In this document: positions 1-8,204 of the stretch, piece by piece
How positions within the stretch are numbered: the first letter of the stretch is position 1
Layout: every line of letters starts with the position of its first letter
NCBI GenBank assembly: GCA_036260375.1
Contig: DASZZZ010000112.1
Coordinates: forward strand, 1-43,158
Direction: 5' to 3'
DNA: 43,158 nucleotides
Source: DASZZZ01 sp036260375
GTDB taxonomy: Bacteria > Actinomycetota > CADDZG01 > WHSQ01
Notes under the pieces: model-generated
What the model saw: the letters and a program-made list of their open reading frames with translations, nothing else
The model's database searches: none
What the model was told of the DNA's origin: nothing
Position numbers and translations under genes: made by a program

Positions 1-687
1 GGCATCCCCGTCGGCAAGAGCCTGCGCGACCACGTCGGCGTCGGCTTCGTCTACGACGCGACGCCCGCGCTGAGGCGCGAGATCGCCGCGTACGCGGCCC
101 GCAACCCGCCGTTCTTCGCGCAGGTGTGCGTGCTCGCGCGCAGCCCCGCGTGCCCCGAGCACCTGTGGGACCTGTTCGTCTACCCGTGGCTCGAGCGCGA
201 CTGGAGCATCAGCGCCGCGGTCGTCGCGATGAAGCCGCACTCGACCGGCACGGTGGCGCTCAACGGCCCCGACCCCGCCACGCCGCTCGCAATCGAGCAC
301 GGGTTGCTGTCGGACCGGCGCGACGCCGACGTCGTGACCCACGGCATCGAGGTGCTGCGTGACATCGTCCGGCGCGATCCCGTCGCGGCCTACGCCGGGC
401 GCGAGACGCTGCCAGGGGCCCACATCCGTGCCGGCATCTACGCGCGCGCCGGCGCGCGCGGCTTCTACCACCCCGTCGGGACGTGCCCGATCGGGCCCGT
501 CGTCGACCACACCGGGGCGGTCCACGGCCACGACGGGCTCTACGTCGCGGATGCCTCGATCATGCCGTCGATACCGCGCGCCAACACGAACCTCACCGTC
601 GCCGCCATCGCCGAGCGCATCGCCCACCAGCTCGGCGGGCGCGACGGCGACCGACGACCGACGTCACCACCGGACGCGATGGCGTAA
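1..687 (+). CDS. GMC-family FAD oxidoreductase, C-terminal part (5' end outside window)
   Basis: Frame 1 is open from the first base to a stop at 687, giving the last 228 residues of a glucose-methanol-choline oxidoreductase. The start of the visible part (GKSLRDHVGVG) matches the VGxNLxDH segment that precedes the substrate domain. The end holds the C-terminal signature HPVGTCPIG, then HGHDGLYVADASIMP and ANTNLTVAAIAERIA, which contribute the active-site His and Asn and part of the FAD site. Enzymes of this family oxidise primary or secondary alcohols with FAD. The N-terminal Rossmann FAD domain lies upstream of the window. It sits 38 bp before the adenylation-monooxygenase gene on the same strand, so it could be a tailoring enzyme of the same cluster. 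The substrate cannot be read from this fragment. Confidence 0.93.
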   Translation, partial: GIPVGKSLRDHVGVGFVYDATPALRREIAAYAARNPPFFAQVCVLARSPACPEHLWDLFVYPWLERDWSISAAVVAMKPHSTGTVALNGPDPATPLAIEHGLLSDRRDADVVTHGIEVLRDIVRRDPVAAYAGRETLPGAHIRAGIYARAGARGFYHPVGTCPIGPVVDHTGAVHGHDGLYVADASIMPSIPRANTNLTVAAIAERIAHQLGGRDGDRRPTSPPDAMA

Positions 688-725
688 GCGGTTCGGGCGG
701 GCGATAAGCTCGACGGCCGGACGCC

Positions 726-3449
726 GTGTCGGTCCGTACGAGGGGGGACTGGAGCTTGATCTCCGGGCGAACGGTGCCGCTCGCGGCGCCTTCGATCGTG
801 CATTTGATCCGACGCCGCGCGCGGGAGACGCCCGACGCGATCGCTCTCGAGCACGGGACGCGGACGCGGACGTTCGCGGATCTGTGGCGCTGGACCGAGG
901 ACGTCGCGGCCGCCTTGATCGAGTGCGGTGTCGGCCCCGGCGACAGGGTGGCGTTGTGGGCGGATCGCACGATGGCGACCGTGGCCGCGGCGACGGCGAC
1001 GATGGCGGTTCGCGCCGCCTACGTCCCCCTCGACCCCGTCTATCCACGCGCGCGCATCGACACGATCCTCGGCGCGGCGCGGCCGAAGCTGGTGGTCTAC
1101 GACGGCGAGTCGGGGGCCGGTCCGCCGCCGCCCGCGAGCGTGCCGACGCTCGACGTGGCCGACGTGGGGCCGGCGGGGGCGGGGCTCGCGCTCGAGGGCC
1201 CGCGCGAGGACGACGTCGCGTACGTCATGTTCACGTCGGGCTCGACGGGCCGTCCCAAGGGCGTCGAGATCGAGCACCGGTCTCTCGTCAACTATGCGTC
1301 GTGGTGCGCGAGCGTCGTGGGCGAGCTGGGCATCGGCAGTCCGCTCTTCGGCAGCCTCGGCTTCGACCACTCACTGACGTCGCTGTGGCCGACGCTCGTC
1401 AAGGGACGGCGAGTCGTCGTCGCCGCCGGCGTCTGGGACAGCGCGACGCTGTTCGGGCGCGGACCGGAGCGGTTCACGTTCATGAAGGTCACGCCCTCGC
1501 ACCTGCGCTTCTTCGAACGAACCATCCGGCCGCGTTACGCGGAGGGTTACCACGTCCTGATCAGCGGCGGTGAGGTGTTGGAGCCGACGCTCCTAGCGCA
1601 GCTCGGGCACCGCCTTGCGGGGATGCGCCTCGTCAACCACTACGGCCCGACGGAGACCACCATCGGTTGCTGCTACTACACGTTCACGATCGATTCCCTG
1701 CCCGGCACGCCGAGCGTCCCCATCGGCAGACCCGTGTGGAACACGACGGCGTATCTCGTGGACGAGGACCTGAGACCCGTCGTCGCGACCGGGACGCCGG
1801 CCGAGCTCGTCGTCGCCGGGCCGGGAGTCGCGCGCGGCTACGTCGGCGCTCCGGTCGCGCGCGACAAGTTCGTCGATGCCGGCGATCTCGGCGGCCCTCC
1901 CGGTCGCGCCTACCGGACGGGCGACTGGGTCGAGCTGCTCGATGACGGCAACCTGCTCTATCTCGGGCGGACCGACGACGAGGTCAAGGTAAACGGCCAC
2001 CGCATCGACCTCGCCGGGCTCCGCCGAACGGCTCTGCGCGTCGACGGCGTCCTGGACGTCGCATTCGACGTCGAGCGCGGCGTTCTCGACGTGCTCGTCC
2101 CGCTCGTCGTCCCGAACGAACGCGGCCGCGCGCGCGGCGCCGAGCTCGCCCGCGCGGTCCTCTCGGCGCTCGGCGACGTGCTGCCGCCCGCGGTCGCGCC
2201 GCGCCGCGTGAGGCTGGAGCCGGAGCTGCCGATGAACGAGCACGGCAAGGCCGACGTCCGCGCGACGGCGAGCCGGCGCGGGGCGTCGCCCCAGCGCGTG
2301 GCGCGGCCCGGCGGGACGCGGACGCCGGTCGACCGAGACGTGCTGGTCGTTGGCGCGGGCATCGCGGGTCTCGCGGCAGCGGCGCGGCTTCGGGACGTCG
2401 GTCTCGACGTCGACGTCGTCGAGCAGGCACCGGAGCTGCGCGCGACCGGCGCCGGGATAATGCTGCACCCGAACGCGCTCGAGCACCTCGGCTATCTCGG
2501 CCCGCGGCTCTTCGAGAACGGCGCCACGATCGAGCGGCAGGTGACGATCGATCGCGACGGGTCGAGCACGATCGTCGACTGGGGCCGCGTCTGGAGCGAC
2601 GGTCGGATGCCGCTTGCGATCCACCGGCGCCGGCTCGCGGAGCTGATGTGCGGTCATCTCGGGCAAGGTGCGGTGCGGTGGTCGACGGCGCCTGTCTCGC
2701 TGCGCGCGTCCGACGACGCCGTCGCCGTCGGCTTCGACGACGGCAGCCGCCGGCGTTACCGGCTCGTCGTCGCCGCGGACGGCGTCAACTCGTGGACGCG
2801 GCGGCTCCTCGACGCGACCACGCGGCCCACGTACCTCGGCCAGACGTACTGGCGGACGACGATCGCGGCGCGCGCCCCGCTTGCGTTCGCCGAGTGGCGC
2901 GTGTGGCGCGCCGAGGGCCATTTCTTCGGCGCCATGCCGATCGGTGGCGGACGGATGCACGTCTTCCTGCAGGCCGCGCAACCGGCGGCGCGCGACGTCC
3001 CTGCAAAGCGTGCGTGGGAGGAGCTGCTCCGGCTCGGCCGAGGCATGGGCGATTCGGTTCGCCTGCTGATCGAGGCGCTCGACCGCGACGAGGAGATCGA
3101 CGTGCGTCCCGCGTACGGGTTGCTCGCGGCCCGCTGGACGCACGGACGGATCGCCATCGTCGGAGACGCCGCGCATGCCGCCTCTCCCGCCACGACGCAA
3201 GGAGGGGCGCTCGCGATCGAGGACGCGGCCGTGCTGGCGGACGAGATCGGCCGGCACGGGGCGAACCCGGCTGCGCTCGCGGCGTTCGAGAAGCGACGAC
3301 GCCCGCGCGTCGCCGCGTTCGCGCGTCTGGCGAGGCAGCACGTCGCGCTGATGGAGATGGTGCAGGCGGGCGTCGCGCAGGAATCGCCGCGCCGCGACGG
3401 GGCGATCTGGTTTCGGCGCCTCTACGCTCCGCTGATGGACGCGGCCTGA
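726..3449 (+). CDS. Adenylation domain fused to FAD-dependent monooxygenase
   Basis: This single 907-residue reading frame starts at GTG. Residues about 20-520 form an ANL adenylation domain: A3 loop FTSGSTGRPKG (from about residue 168), A4-like FDHS, A5 NHYGPTETT, A7 YRTGDW, A8 GRTDDEVKVNGHRID, and the C-terminal catalytic Lys508 in NEHGKAD. After a roughly 25-residue linker, residues about 536-900 form a group A flavoprotein monooxygenase: GAGIAGL dinucleotide fold, the ADGVNSWTR motif, and GDAAHAASPATTQGG near the flavin. No carrier-protein domain is present between or after the two, so the activated acid must pass to a separate carrier (candidates at 6037-6366 and 14612-14848) or to another acceptor. 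The acid and the hydroxylation or epoxidation site are unknown. The fusion is read from one uninterrupted frame; an internal restart at a GTG near the linker cannot be excluded. Confidence 0.93.
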   Translation: MSVRTRGDWSLISGRTVPLAAPSIVHLIRRRARETPDAIALEHGTRTRTFADLWRWTEDVAAALIECGVGPGDRVALWADRTMATVAAATATMAVRAAYVPLDPVYPRARIDTILGAARPKLVVYDGESGAGPPPPASVPTLDVADVGPAGAGLALEGPREDDVAYVMFTSGSTGRPKGVEIEHRSLVNYASWCASVVGELGIGSPLFGSLGFDHSLTSLWPTLVKGRRVVVAAGVWDSATLFGRGPERFTFMKVTPSHLRFFERTIRPRYAEGYHVLISGGEVLEPTLLAQLGHRLAGMRLVNHYGPTETTIGCCYYTFTIDSLPGTPSVPIGRPVWNTTAYLVDEDLRPVVATGTPAELVVAGPGVARGYVGAPVARDKFVDAGDLGGPPGRAYRTGDWVELLDDGNLLYLGRTDDEVKVNGHRIDLAGLRRTALRVDGVLDVAFDVERGVLDVLVPLVVPNERGRARGAELARAVLSALGDVLPPAVAPRRVRLEPELPMNEHGKADVRATASRRGASPQRVARPGGTRTPVDRDVLVVGAGIAGLAAAARLRDVGLDVDVVEQAPELRATGAGIMLHPNALEHLGYLGPRLFENGATIERQVTIDRDGSSTIVDWGRVWSDGRMPLAIHRRRLAELMCGHLGQGAVRWSTAPVSLRASDDAVAVGFDDGSRRRYRLVVAADGVNSWTRRLLDATTRPTYLGQTYWRTTIAARAPLAFAEWRVWRAEGHFFGAMPIGGGRMHVFLQAAQPAARDVPAKRAWEELLRLGRGMGDSVRLLIEALDRDEEIDVRPAYGLLAARWTHGRIAIVGDAAHAASPATTQGGALAIEDAAVLADEIGRHGANPAALAAFEKRRRPRVAAFARLARQHVALMEMVQAGVAQESPRRDGAIWFRRLYAPLMDAA

Positions 3450-3479
3450 CGGGCCACGGAGCGCACACGCGACGGACGA

Positions 3480-4793
3480 TCAGCGCGGCCCCCGTGCTCG
3501 GCGCGATCGAGCCGCGGTCCTAGATCGTCCCCGGCCCGAGTCGGCGCGCGGCGCGCCTGCCGTCGCGTGAGCGAGCACCGGACGGCACTCGCGCGCGAGG
3601 CGCTCGACGAGAGCCGCGGCGGACGACAGCGTCGGCAGACGCGTGATCGACTCCTTGACGCGGTTCGCCGCCGCGCGCAGGTCCGGGTTCGAACGCGCCG
3701 CTCTGAGCGCATCGCGGATCTCGCGCGCGGATGCCGACGCCACGATGCCGACGCCGAGCGCCTTCACGCGCGCGGCGTTCGCTGCGGCGTCCGACGTCGC
3801 CAGGGGGACGTCGACGATCACCAGGCCATTGCGAAGCGCGTTCATGAGCGCGCCGTAGCCACCGTGGCAGATCATCACGTCGGCACGAGCGAGGATCTCC
3901 GCCTCCAGCTCTCGAGCGAAGAAGCGCTCCGCGCGCACGTTGTCGGGCAGCGGCGCGAACTCCGCCGGGTCGAGGTCCGGTCCGAGCGCGGCGACCGCGT
4001 CCACCGGCTCCGCCGCCAGCGCCTCGAAGACGTTCTCGAACACGCCCGGCGTTCGGTTCCACATCGTCCCGAGCGTGACGTACACGAGCGGGCGCGACGC
4101 GTCGCGCCGCGCGAGCCACGCGGGAACCTCCTGCGAGGGCAAGGCGGGCGGCGGCTCGGCCGGCTGAACGAGGTGGGTCGTCGGACCGAGCGACACACGA
4201 GGGAACCACCCGGGAGGCGCGGGGATCATGTGGAGCAACCCGTTCAAGGTGTCGAGCCGCGGATCCGGTGGGAGCCCGACGCGCGACCGGGCGTCCGCGA
4301 AGAGGTCTCCGAGGATCGCCGCGAGGATCTTGGGCGGCGTCGCGACGAAGTCGAGGACGGCGACGGGAAGGTTCTCGAGCTCGCCGACGAACCACGCACC
4401 GTACGCGGTCGTCTCACGCACGAGAACGTCGGCGCGCCACCGTTCGACGGCGGCTCGGAGGGGCGGCGTGTCGGCGACGGCCTGCTCGAGATAGCGTCCG
4501 ACCGCGCTCCGACCGCGCGCGAACGGGTCGCGCGCCGTCTGCTCGGTCTTGTACTCGTGTGACGGCGGCTCCGAGGCGCACAGTGGGATCGCGTCGAGCC
4601 CCGTGCTCGCGATCACGTCGGCGAAGTACGAGGGAGCCGCGACGGCAAGCTCGTGTCCGCGCTCCATGAGGCCCCGCGCCAACGGAAGCAGCGGATAGAG
4701 GTGGCCGTAGCTCGCGCCGGAGACGGCGAGAAGGACGCGCAGCGGCCGCGCGCTGGACTCCGATCCCGATGCGTCTGCCTCGACCGCGTTCAT
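3480..4793 (-). CDS. GT1-family (macrolide-type) glycosyltransferase
   Basis: This 437-residue protein has the GT-B fold of UGT-like natural-product glycosyltransferases. The N-terminal acceptor domain opens with RVLLAVSGASYGHLYPLLPLARGL, trimmed here to its key pattern (VSGASYGH then PLLPLA), including the conserved His that acts as base in many members. The C-terminal donor domain has LVYVTLGTMWN and the nucleotide-sugar region ICHGGYGALMNAL. Such enzymes move an activated sugar, often a deoxysugar, onto a small-molecule acceptor in the cytoplasm. It runs opposite to the sugar-nucleotide epimerase gene, which could supply its donor. The last 30 residues are Arg/Ala-rich and look unstructured. 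The ATG at 4793 is preceded by CGGAG, rather close to the start. Sugar and acceptor are unknown. Confidence 0.9.
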   Translation of the reverse strand: MNAVEADASGSESSARPLRVLLAVSGASYGHLYPLLPLARGLMERGHELAVAAPSYFADVIASTGLDAIPLCASEPPSHEYKTEQTARDPFARGRSAVGRYLEQAVADTPPLRAAVERWRADVLVRETTAYGAWFVGELENLPVAVLDFVATPPKILAAILGDLFADARSRVGLPPDPRLDTLNGLLHMIPAPPGWFPRVSLGPTTHLVQPAEPPPALPSQEVPAWLARRDASRPLVYVTLGTMWNRTPGVFENVFEALAAEPVDAVAALGPDLDPAEFAPLPDNVRAERFFARELEAEILARADVMICHGGYGALMNALRNGLVIVDVPLATSDAAANAARVKALGVGIVASASAREIRDALRAARSNPDLRAAANRVKESITRLPTLSSAAALVERLARECRPVLAHATAGAPRADSGRGRSRTAARSRRARGPR

Positions 4794-4805
4794 GCTCCGG
4801 TGTGA

Positions 4806-4826
4806 GACCGATCCACGAGATCGGTC
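4806..4826. promoter_or_regulatory. Operator-like perfect dyad between divergent genes
   Basis: Two 8-bp arms, GACCGATC (4806-4813) and GATCGGTC (4819-4826), form a perfect inverted repeat around a 5-bp centre. It lies in the 83-bp gap between the divergently transcribed glycosyltransferase and epimerase genes, 13 bp upstream of the glycosyltransferase start. Length and symmetry suit a dimeric repressor such as a TetR-type protein. It could also fold as a hairpin in the glycosyltransferase leader. No regulator gene is visible in the cluster part inside this window. Confidence 0.5.
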
Positions 4827-4876
4827 GCGACGCGTCCGACTTGTAAGGAACCCCCCGGCGAGCCAGGATAGCAGCC

Positions 4877-6010
4877 GTGGAGACCGTCCTCATCACCGGC
4901 GGCGCCGGCTTCATCGGGTCGCATCTCGCCGACGAGCTCCTCCGACACGGCTACGCGGTGCGCGCGTTGGACGACCTCGTCGACCAGGTGCATCCCGACG
5001 GTGACCGGCCCGCGTACCTCGACGACGACGTAGAGCTCGTCACGGGTGACGTTCGCGACCCCGGCGTTGTCGCGCGCGCCTTGCGGGGCACGGACGTGGT
5101 CGTCCACCTCGCCGCGCGCGTGGGCGTCGGCCAGAGCATGTACGAGCTCGCCGAGTACACGTCCGTCAACACGGTGGGCACCGCGGTGCTGCTCGAGGCG
5201 ATCGCCGCGCGTCGCGTGCGGAAGCTCGTGGTCGCGTCGAGCATGAGCGTCTACGGCGAGGGCGCGTACGAGACGATCGACGGCCAGCCGGTGTCGGTCG
5301 AGCGGACGCCCGAGCACGTCGATCGAGGCCTCTGGGACGTGCGTGACGCGCGCGGGCGCCCACTTCGCCCGGTGCCGACCCCCGAGACGAAGCGGCCCGC
5401 GCTCGCGTCGGTCTACGCGTTGACGAAGTACGACCAGGAGCGGCTCTGTCTCGTCTTCGGGACGGCCTACGACGTACCGGTGGTCGCACTCCGGCTGTTC
5501 AACACGTACGGGCCACGGCAGTCGTTGTCGAACCCGTATACGGGAGTCCTCGCGATCTTCGCCTCGCGCCTCATGAACGGCAGGCCACCACTGGTCTTCG
5601 AGGACGGCTTGCAGCTGCGCGACTTCGTCGCCGTGTCCGACGTCGTCCGCGCCGCACGCCTCGCGCTCGAGAGCGATCGCGCCAACGGCCACGCCATCAA
5701 CGTCGGGACCGGTCGCGGCGTCTCGGTGCTGGAGGTCGCCGAGACGCTCCGGTCCGTCCTCGGAACGGACGTCCAGCCGGAGGTGACCGGGGAATGTCGC
5801 GCGGGCGACATCCGCCACTGCTTCGCCGACGTCTCGCTCGCCAAGGACGTCCTGGGCTTCGAGGCGGAGGTCGACCTCGGGCAGGGCATCGCCGAGCTCG
5901 TCGCGTGGCTCGAGGGGCAGGTGGGGGAGGACCGCGTCGAGGCCGCCGCGGCCGAGCTCGCCGAAAGGGGGTTGACGCGCGCAGCGCGTGCGACTGGGGA
6001 TACGTCCTGA
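4877..6010 (+). CDS. NAD-dependent sugar epimerase, dTDP-L-rhamnose 4-epimerase-like
   Basis: This 377-residue extended short-chain dehydrogenase starts at GTG. The NAD(P) motif GGAGFIGSHL is at the N-terminus. The catalytic Ser is in VVASSMSVYGEG, and the Tyr-Lys pair is in YALTKYDQE. The insertion with VPTPETKRPALAS, followed by YGPRQSLSNPYTGV and the FEDGLQLRDFV segment, resembles dTDP-L-rhamnose 4-epimerases more than UDP-glucose 4-epimerases. Such an enzyme inverts C4 of a nucleotide deoxysugar, for example giving dTDP-6-deoxy-L-talose. This would provide an unusual sugar to the divergent GT1 enzyme. Substrate assignment is by remembered family similarity and needs testing; the SDR fold and epimerase family are secure. 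Confidence 0.9.
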   Translation: METVLITGGAGFIGSHLADELLRHGYAVRALDDLVDQVHPDGDRPAYLDDDVELVTGDVRDPGVVARALRGTDVVVHLAARVGVGQSMYELAEYTSVNTVGTAVLLEAIAARRVRKLVVASSMSVYGEGAYETIDGQPVSVERTPEHVDRGLWDVRDARGRPLRPVPTPETKRPALASVYALTKYDQERLCLVFGTAYDVPVVALRLFNTYGPRQSLSNPYTGVLAIFASRLMNGRPPLVFEDGLQLRDFVAVSDVVRAARLALESDRANGHAINVGTGRGVSVLEVAETLRSVLGTDVQPEVTGECRAGDIRHCFADVSLAKDVLGFEAEVDLGQGIAELVAWLEGQVGEDRVEAAAAELAERGLTRAARATGDTS

Positions 6011-6016
6011 ACCGTC

Positions 6017-6022
6017 TAGAAT
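6017..6022 (+). promoter_or_regulatory. -10-like hexamer ahead of first carrier protein
   Basis: TAGAAT lies in the 26-bp gap between the epimerase stop and the carrier-protein ATG, ending 14 nt before that ATG. It fits the actinobacterial TAnnnT -10 pattern. No convincing -35 box stands at the right distance. It may give the carrier-exporter genes their own transcript with a very short leader. Confidence 0.35.
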
Positions 6023-6036
6023 CTCGCGATTCGCCC

Positions 6037-6366
6037 ATGGATCGAGACGAGTTCTACCGGCACTTCGTAGCGTTTCTGCGCGACTTGAACACCGGTCGCG
6101 ACCTCCCCGAGCCCGAGCCCGACACGCATCTGTGGGCGGAGGGTTACGTCGACTCCCTCGTGCTGCTGGAGATCATTGCGCACATAGAAGATCTGATCGG
6201 CGACGAGCTGGCCTTGGATCAGGACTTTCTTCCGAGCTTCTTCACGATGCGGGCGATCTACGACACGCACGTCGCGCCGGCCGACGCGGAGACGGGCGCA
6301 CGACGCTCCACCGGCACGAGCGCGCCATCCGATCCGGAGTCCGACGCGGCGAGATCGAGCTCGTGA
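6037..6366 (+). CDS. Stand-alone acyl/peptidyl carrier protein (first copy)
   Basis: This is a small acidic protein of 109 residues. The segment EGYVDSLVLLEIIAHIEDLIG holds the phosphopantetheine attachment site at Ser40 (VDSLVLLE in place of the usual DSL/DSI). An acidic second helix and FFTMRAIYD complete the carrier fold by about residue 82. The remaining 27 residues form a Ser/Ala/Pro-rich tail that is not part of the domain. It would hold an acyl or aminoacyl group as a thioester after phosphopantetheinylation. The neighbouring adenylation-monooxygenase fusion lacks a carrier and is an obvious partner, but no direct evidence links them. The ATG at 6037 was chosen because it begins just before the first helix; upstream in-frame codons overlap the epimerase gene. 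Confidence 0.85.
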   Translation: MDRDEFYRHFVAFLRDLNTGRDLPEPEPDTHLWAEGYVDSLVLLEIIAHIEDLIGDELALDQDFLPSFFTMRAIYDTHVAPADAETGARRSTGTSAPSDPESDAARSSS

Positions 6367-6479
6367 AGCCGCACAGCGGCGAACGGCTCCCGCCGGGGCG
6401 CGAGACGCGTGAGCATCCGCAGCGGCGCGGAGATCGCGCGTGGTTCGAGGGTGGCCGCGCTCGCCGTCCGCCGAGCGCG

Positions 6480-7421
6480 ATGCCAAGCTCGTCGTCGGTC
6501 GTCGTCGCAGAGGGCGTCCGGAAGGCCTACGGAACCATTCGGGCCGTCGACGACCTCTCGTTCCACGTCGTGCCCGGTGAGTGCTTCGCTCTTCTCGGCC
6601 CGAACGGCGCGGGCAAGACCACGACCGTCAGGATGTTGTACGGGAGGCTGCTGCGCGACTCGGGGACCTTGCGCGTGCTCGGCCTCGACCCCACGTCGGA
6701 ATCACGGCGGATCCGCCGCCGCTGCGGCATCGTCGGGCAGAACGCCGCTCTCGACGTCGAGATGTCGGCGCTCGACAACGTCGTGCTGTTCGGCCGAATG
6801 TTCGGCATGACGTCCAGTGACGCGCGCGCCCGCGCCGTATCGCTGCTGGACTTCTTCGGGCTGACGAGCGAACGGCACAAGTTTCCGCGCGAGCTCAGCG
6901 GCGGAATGCAGAGGCGGCTGTTGATCACCCGGGCGCTCGTCAACGAGCCCGAGCTCCTCATCCTCGACGAGCCGACGGTCGGGCTCGATCCCGAAGCTCG
7001 CCTCGAGCTGTGGGAGAGGCTCGCGTCCCTCAAGGAGCGCGGGGTCACCATCGTCCTGACGACTCACTACATGGAAGAAGCGTCGCGCCTCTGCGATCGC
7101 ATAGGGCTCGTTGTCCGCGGGCAGTTGATCGAAGAGGGCACGCCGTTGGAGCTCATTCGGCGGTACGCCGGCCAGGCGGTGATAGAGGTGAGGGAGCCCG
7201 CCGGCTCGCTCGGTCCGACCCTGCGCGCGATCGAGGGCGTGGAGCGTGTCCACCGGACCGGGGACCGAACGCTGCTGTTCGCGAACGACTCGCAGCGTGT
7301 GCTCCACGGTCTCGCGCGCATCGACTTGGACGCGGAGCCGGTCCTTCGCCCTGCGACGCTCGAAGACGTGTATCTCCTCTGCCTTGCCCGAGCCGGACAC
7401 GTCGACGACCGTCGCCGATGA
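6480..7421 (+). CDS. ABC transporter ATP-binding protein, DrrA-like
   Basis: This 313-residue nucleotide-binding subunit belongs to the drug/antibiotic export type. Walker A is GPNGAGKTTT, the signature is LSGGMQRR, Walker B is LLILDEPTVGLDPEAR, and the switch His is in TTHYMEEA. About 90 residues follow the ATPase core, as in DrrA-type proteins. It overlaps the permease gene by 4 bp (ATGA), so the two are translationally coupled and should form one exporter. An alternative start is a GTG at 6363 that overlaps the carrier-protein stop and adds 39 residues. ATG 6480 was preferred because the family core begins right after it. Confidence 0.93.
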   Translation: MPSSSSVVVAEGVRKAYGTIRAVDDLSFHVVPGECFALLGPNGAGKTTTVRMLYGRLLRDSGTLRVLGLDPTSESRRIRRRCGIVGQNAALDVEMSALDNVVLFGRMFGMTSSDARARAVSLLDFFGLTSERHKFPRELSGGMQRRLLITRALVNEPELLILDEPTVGLDPEARLELWERLASLKERGVTIVLTTHYMEEASRLCDRIGLVVRGQLIEEGTPLELIRRYAGQAVIEVREPAGSLGPTLRAIEGVERVHRTGDRTLLFANDSQRVLHGLARIDLDAEPVLRPATLEDVYLLCLARAGHVDDRRR

Positions 7422-8179
7422 TCCGGCGGCGATCGATCCAGAGCGTATGGGCGCGGGAGTTCGGAGTCTGGCGCACGCTCGCTCCGAGCTTCGTCATCCT
7501 GACCTTCGCCGAGACCCTCGTCTTCCTCTTCGCCGTCGGCTTCGGCCTCGGCACGTACGTCGAGCTCGAAGGCCGCTCGTACCTGTGGTTCTTCGCATCG
7601 GCGCTCCCGGCCGCGGTGGCGATGAACGCCGTCTCTCGTGATGCGCTCTTCGGCACGTTCGCGAACCTGCAAGACCGAGGACTGTACGAGTCGATGGTGA
7701 CGGCGCCGATCACGCCGGTGGAGGTCGTGGTTGCGGAGATCCTGTGGCAGAGCGCGCGCGCCGCGCTAGCCGGATCGCTCGCGGTGCTCGCCGCCCTCGC
7801 CGCGCGTGCGATCGAACCCGAGCCGACGCTCTTGTTGATGCCGGTGGTGTTCATGGTGCTCGGCGCTGCATTCGCGGTCCCCGCCATCTCATGGGCGGTC
7901 GTCAATACGAAGTTCCAGACGCTGATCTTCTACGTCGGCTTCGTCATCACCCCTGCGACGTTCTTCTCCGGCGTCTTCTTCCCGGTCGAGCAGCTCCCCT
8001 CGGCGGCGCGTGCGCTCGTCGTCGCATCGCCCCTCTACCACGCAGCGGAGGCGAGCAGGAGCCTGACGTCCGGGATCGCCGGGACGTCGGTGCTGCGGCA
8101 CGTCGCATATCTGGTGGCGGTGACGATCGGCCTCGCACCGGTGCCCGCCGTGCTGTTGACGCGAAAGCTGACGTCGTAG
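7418..8179 (+). CDS. ABC-2 type transporter permease, DrrB-like
   Basis: This 253-residue membrane protein has about six hydrophobic segments, for example around residues 20-40, 50-70, 105-125, 130-155, 165-180 and 230-248. The loop NLQDRGLYESMVTAPITPVEVV and the late segment TFFSGVFFPVEQLP are typical of ABC-2 exporters. Its ATG overlaps the TGA of the ATPase gene. Together they probably export the cluster's product or give self-resistance, as DrrAB does in daunorubicin producers. The transported compound is not known. Confidence 0.92.
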   Translation: MIRRRSIQSVWAREFGVWRTLAPSFVILTFAETLVFLFAVGFGLGTYVELEGRSYLWFFASALPAAVAMNAVSRDALFGTFANLQDRGLYESMVTAPITPVEVVVAEILWQSARAALAGSLAVLAALAARAIEPEPTLLLMPVVFMVLGAAFAVPAISWAVVNTKFQTLIFYVGFVITPATFFSGVFFPVEQLPSAARALVVASPLYHAAEASRSLTSGIAGTSVLRHVAYLVAVTIGLAPVPAVLLTRKLTS

Positions 8180-8204
8180 CGTTGGGCGCGGCGGAGGACG
8201 TCTC

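Noticed and set aside
1593..3341. Long minus-strand open frame opposite the A-monooxygenase fusion
   Set aside because: It is Arg/Pro/Asp-rich with no motifs, a typical shadow frame caused by GC bias at third positions of the real gene.
6363..6479. Alternative 39-codon extension of the ABC ATPase starting at a GTG that overlaps the carrier-protein stop
   Set aside because: The extension has no similarity to ABC proteins; kept only as an alternative start.
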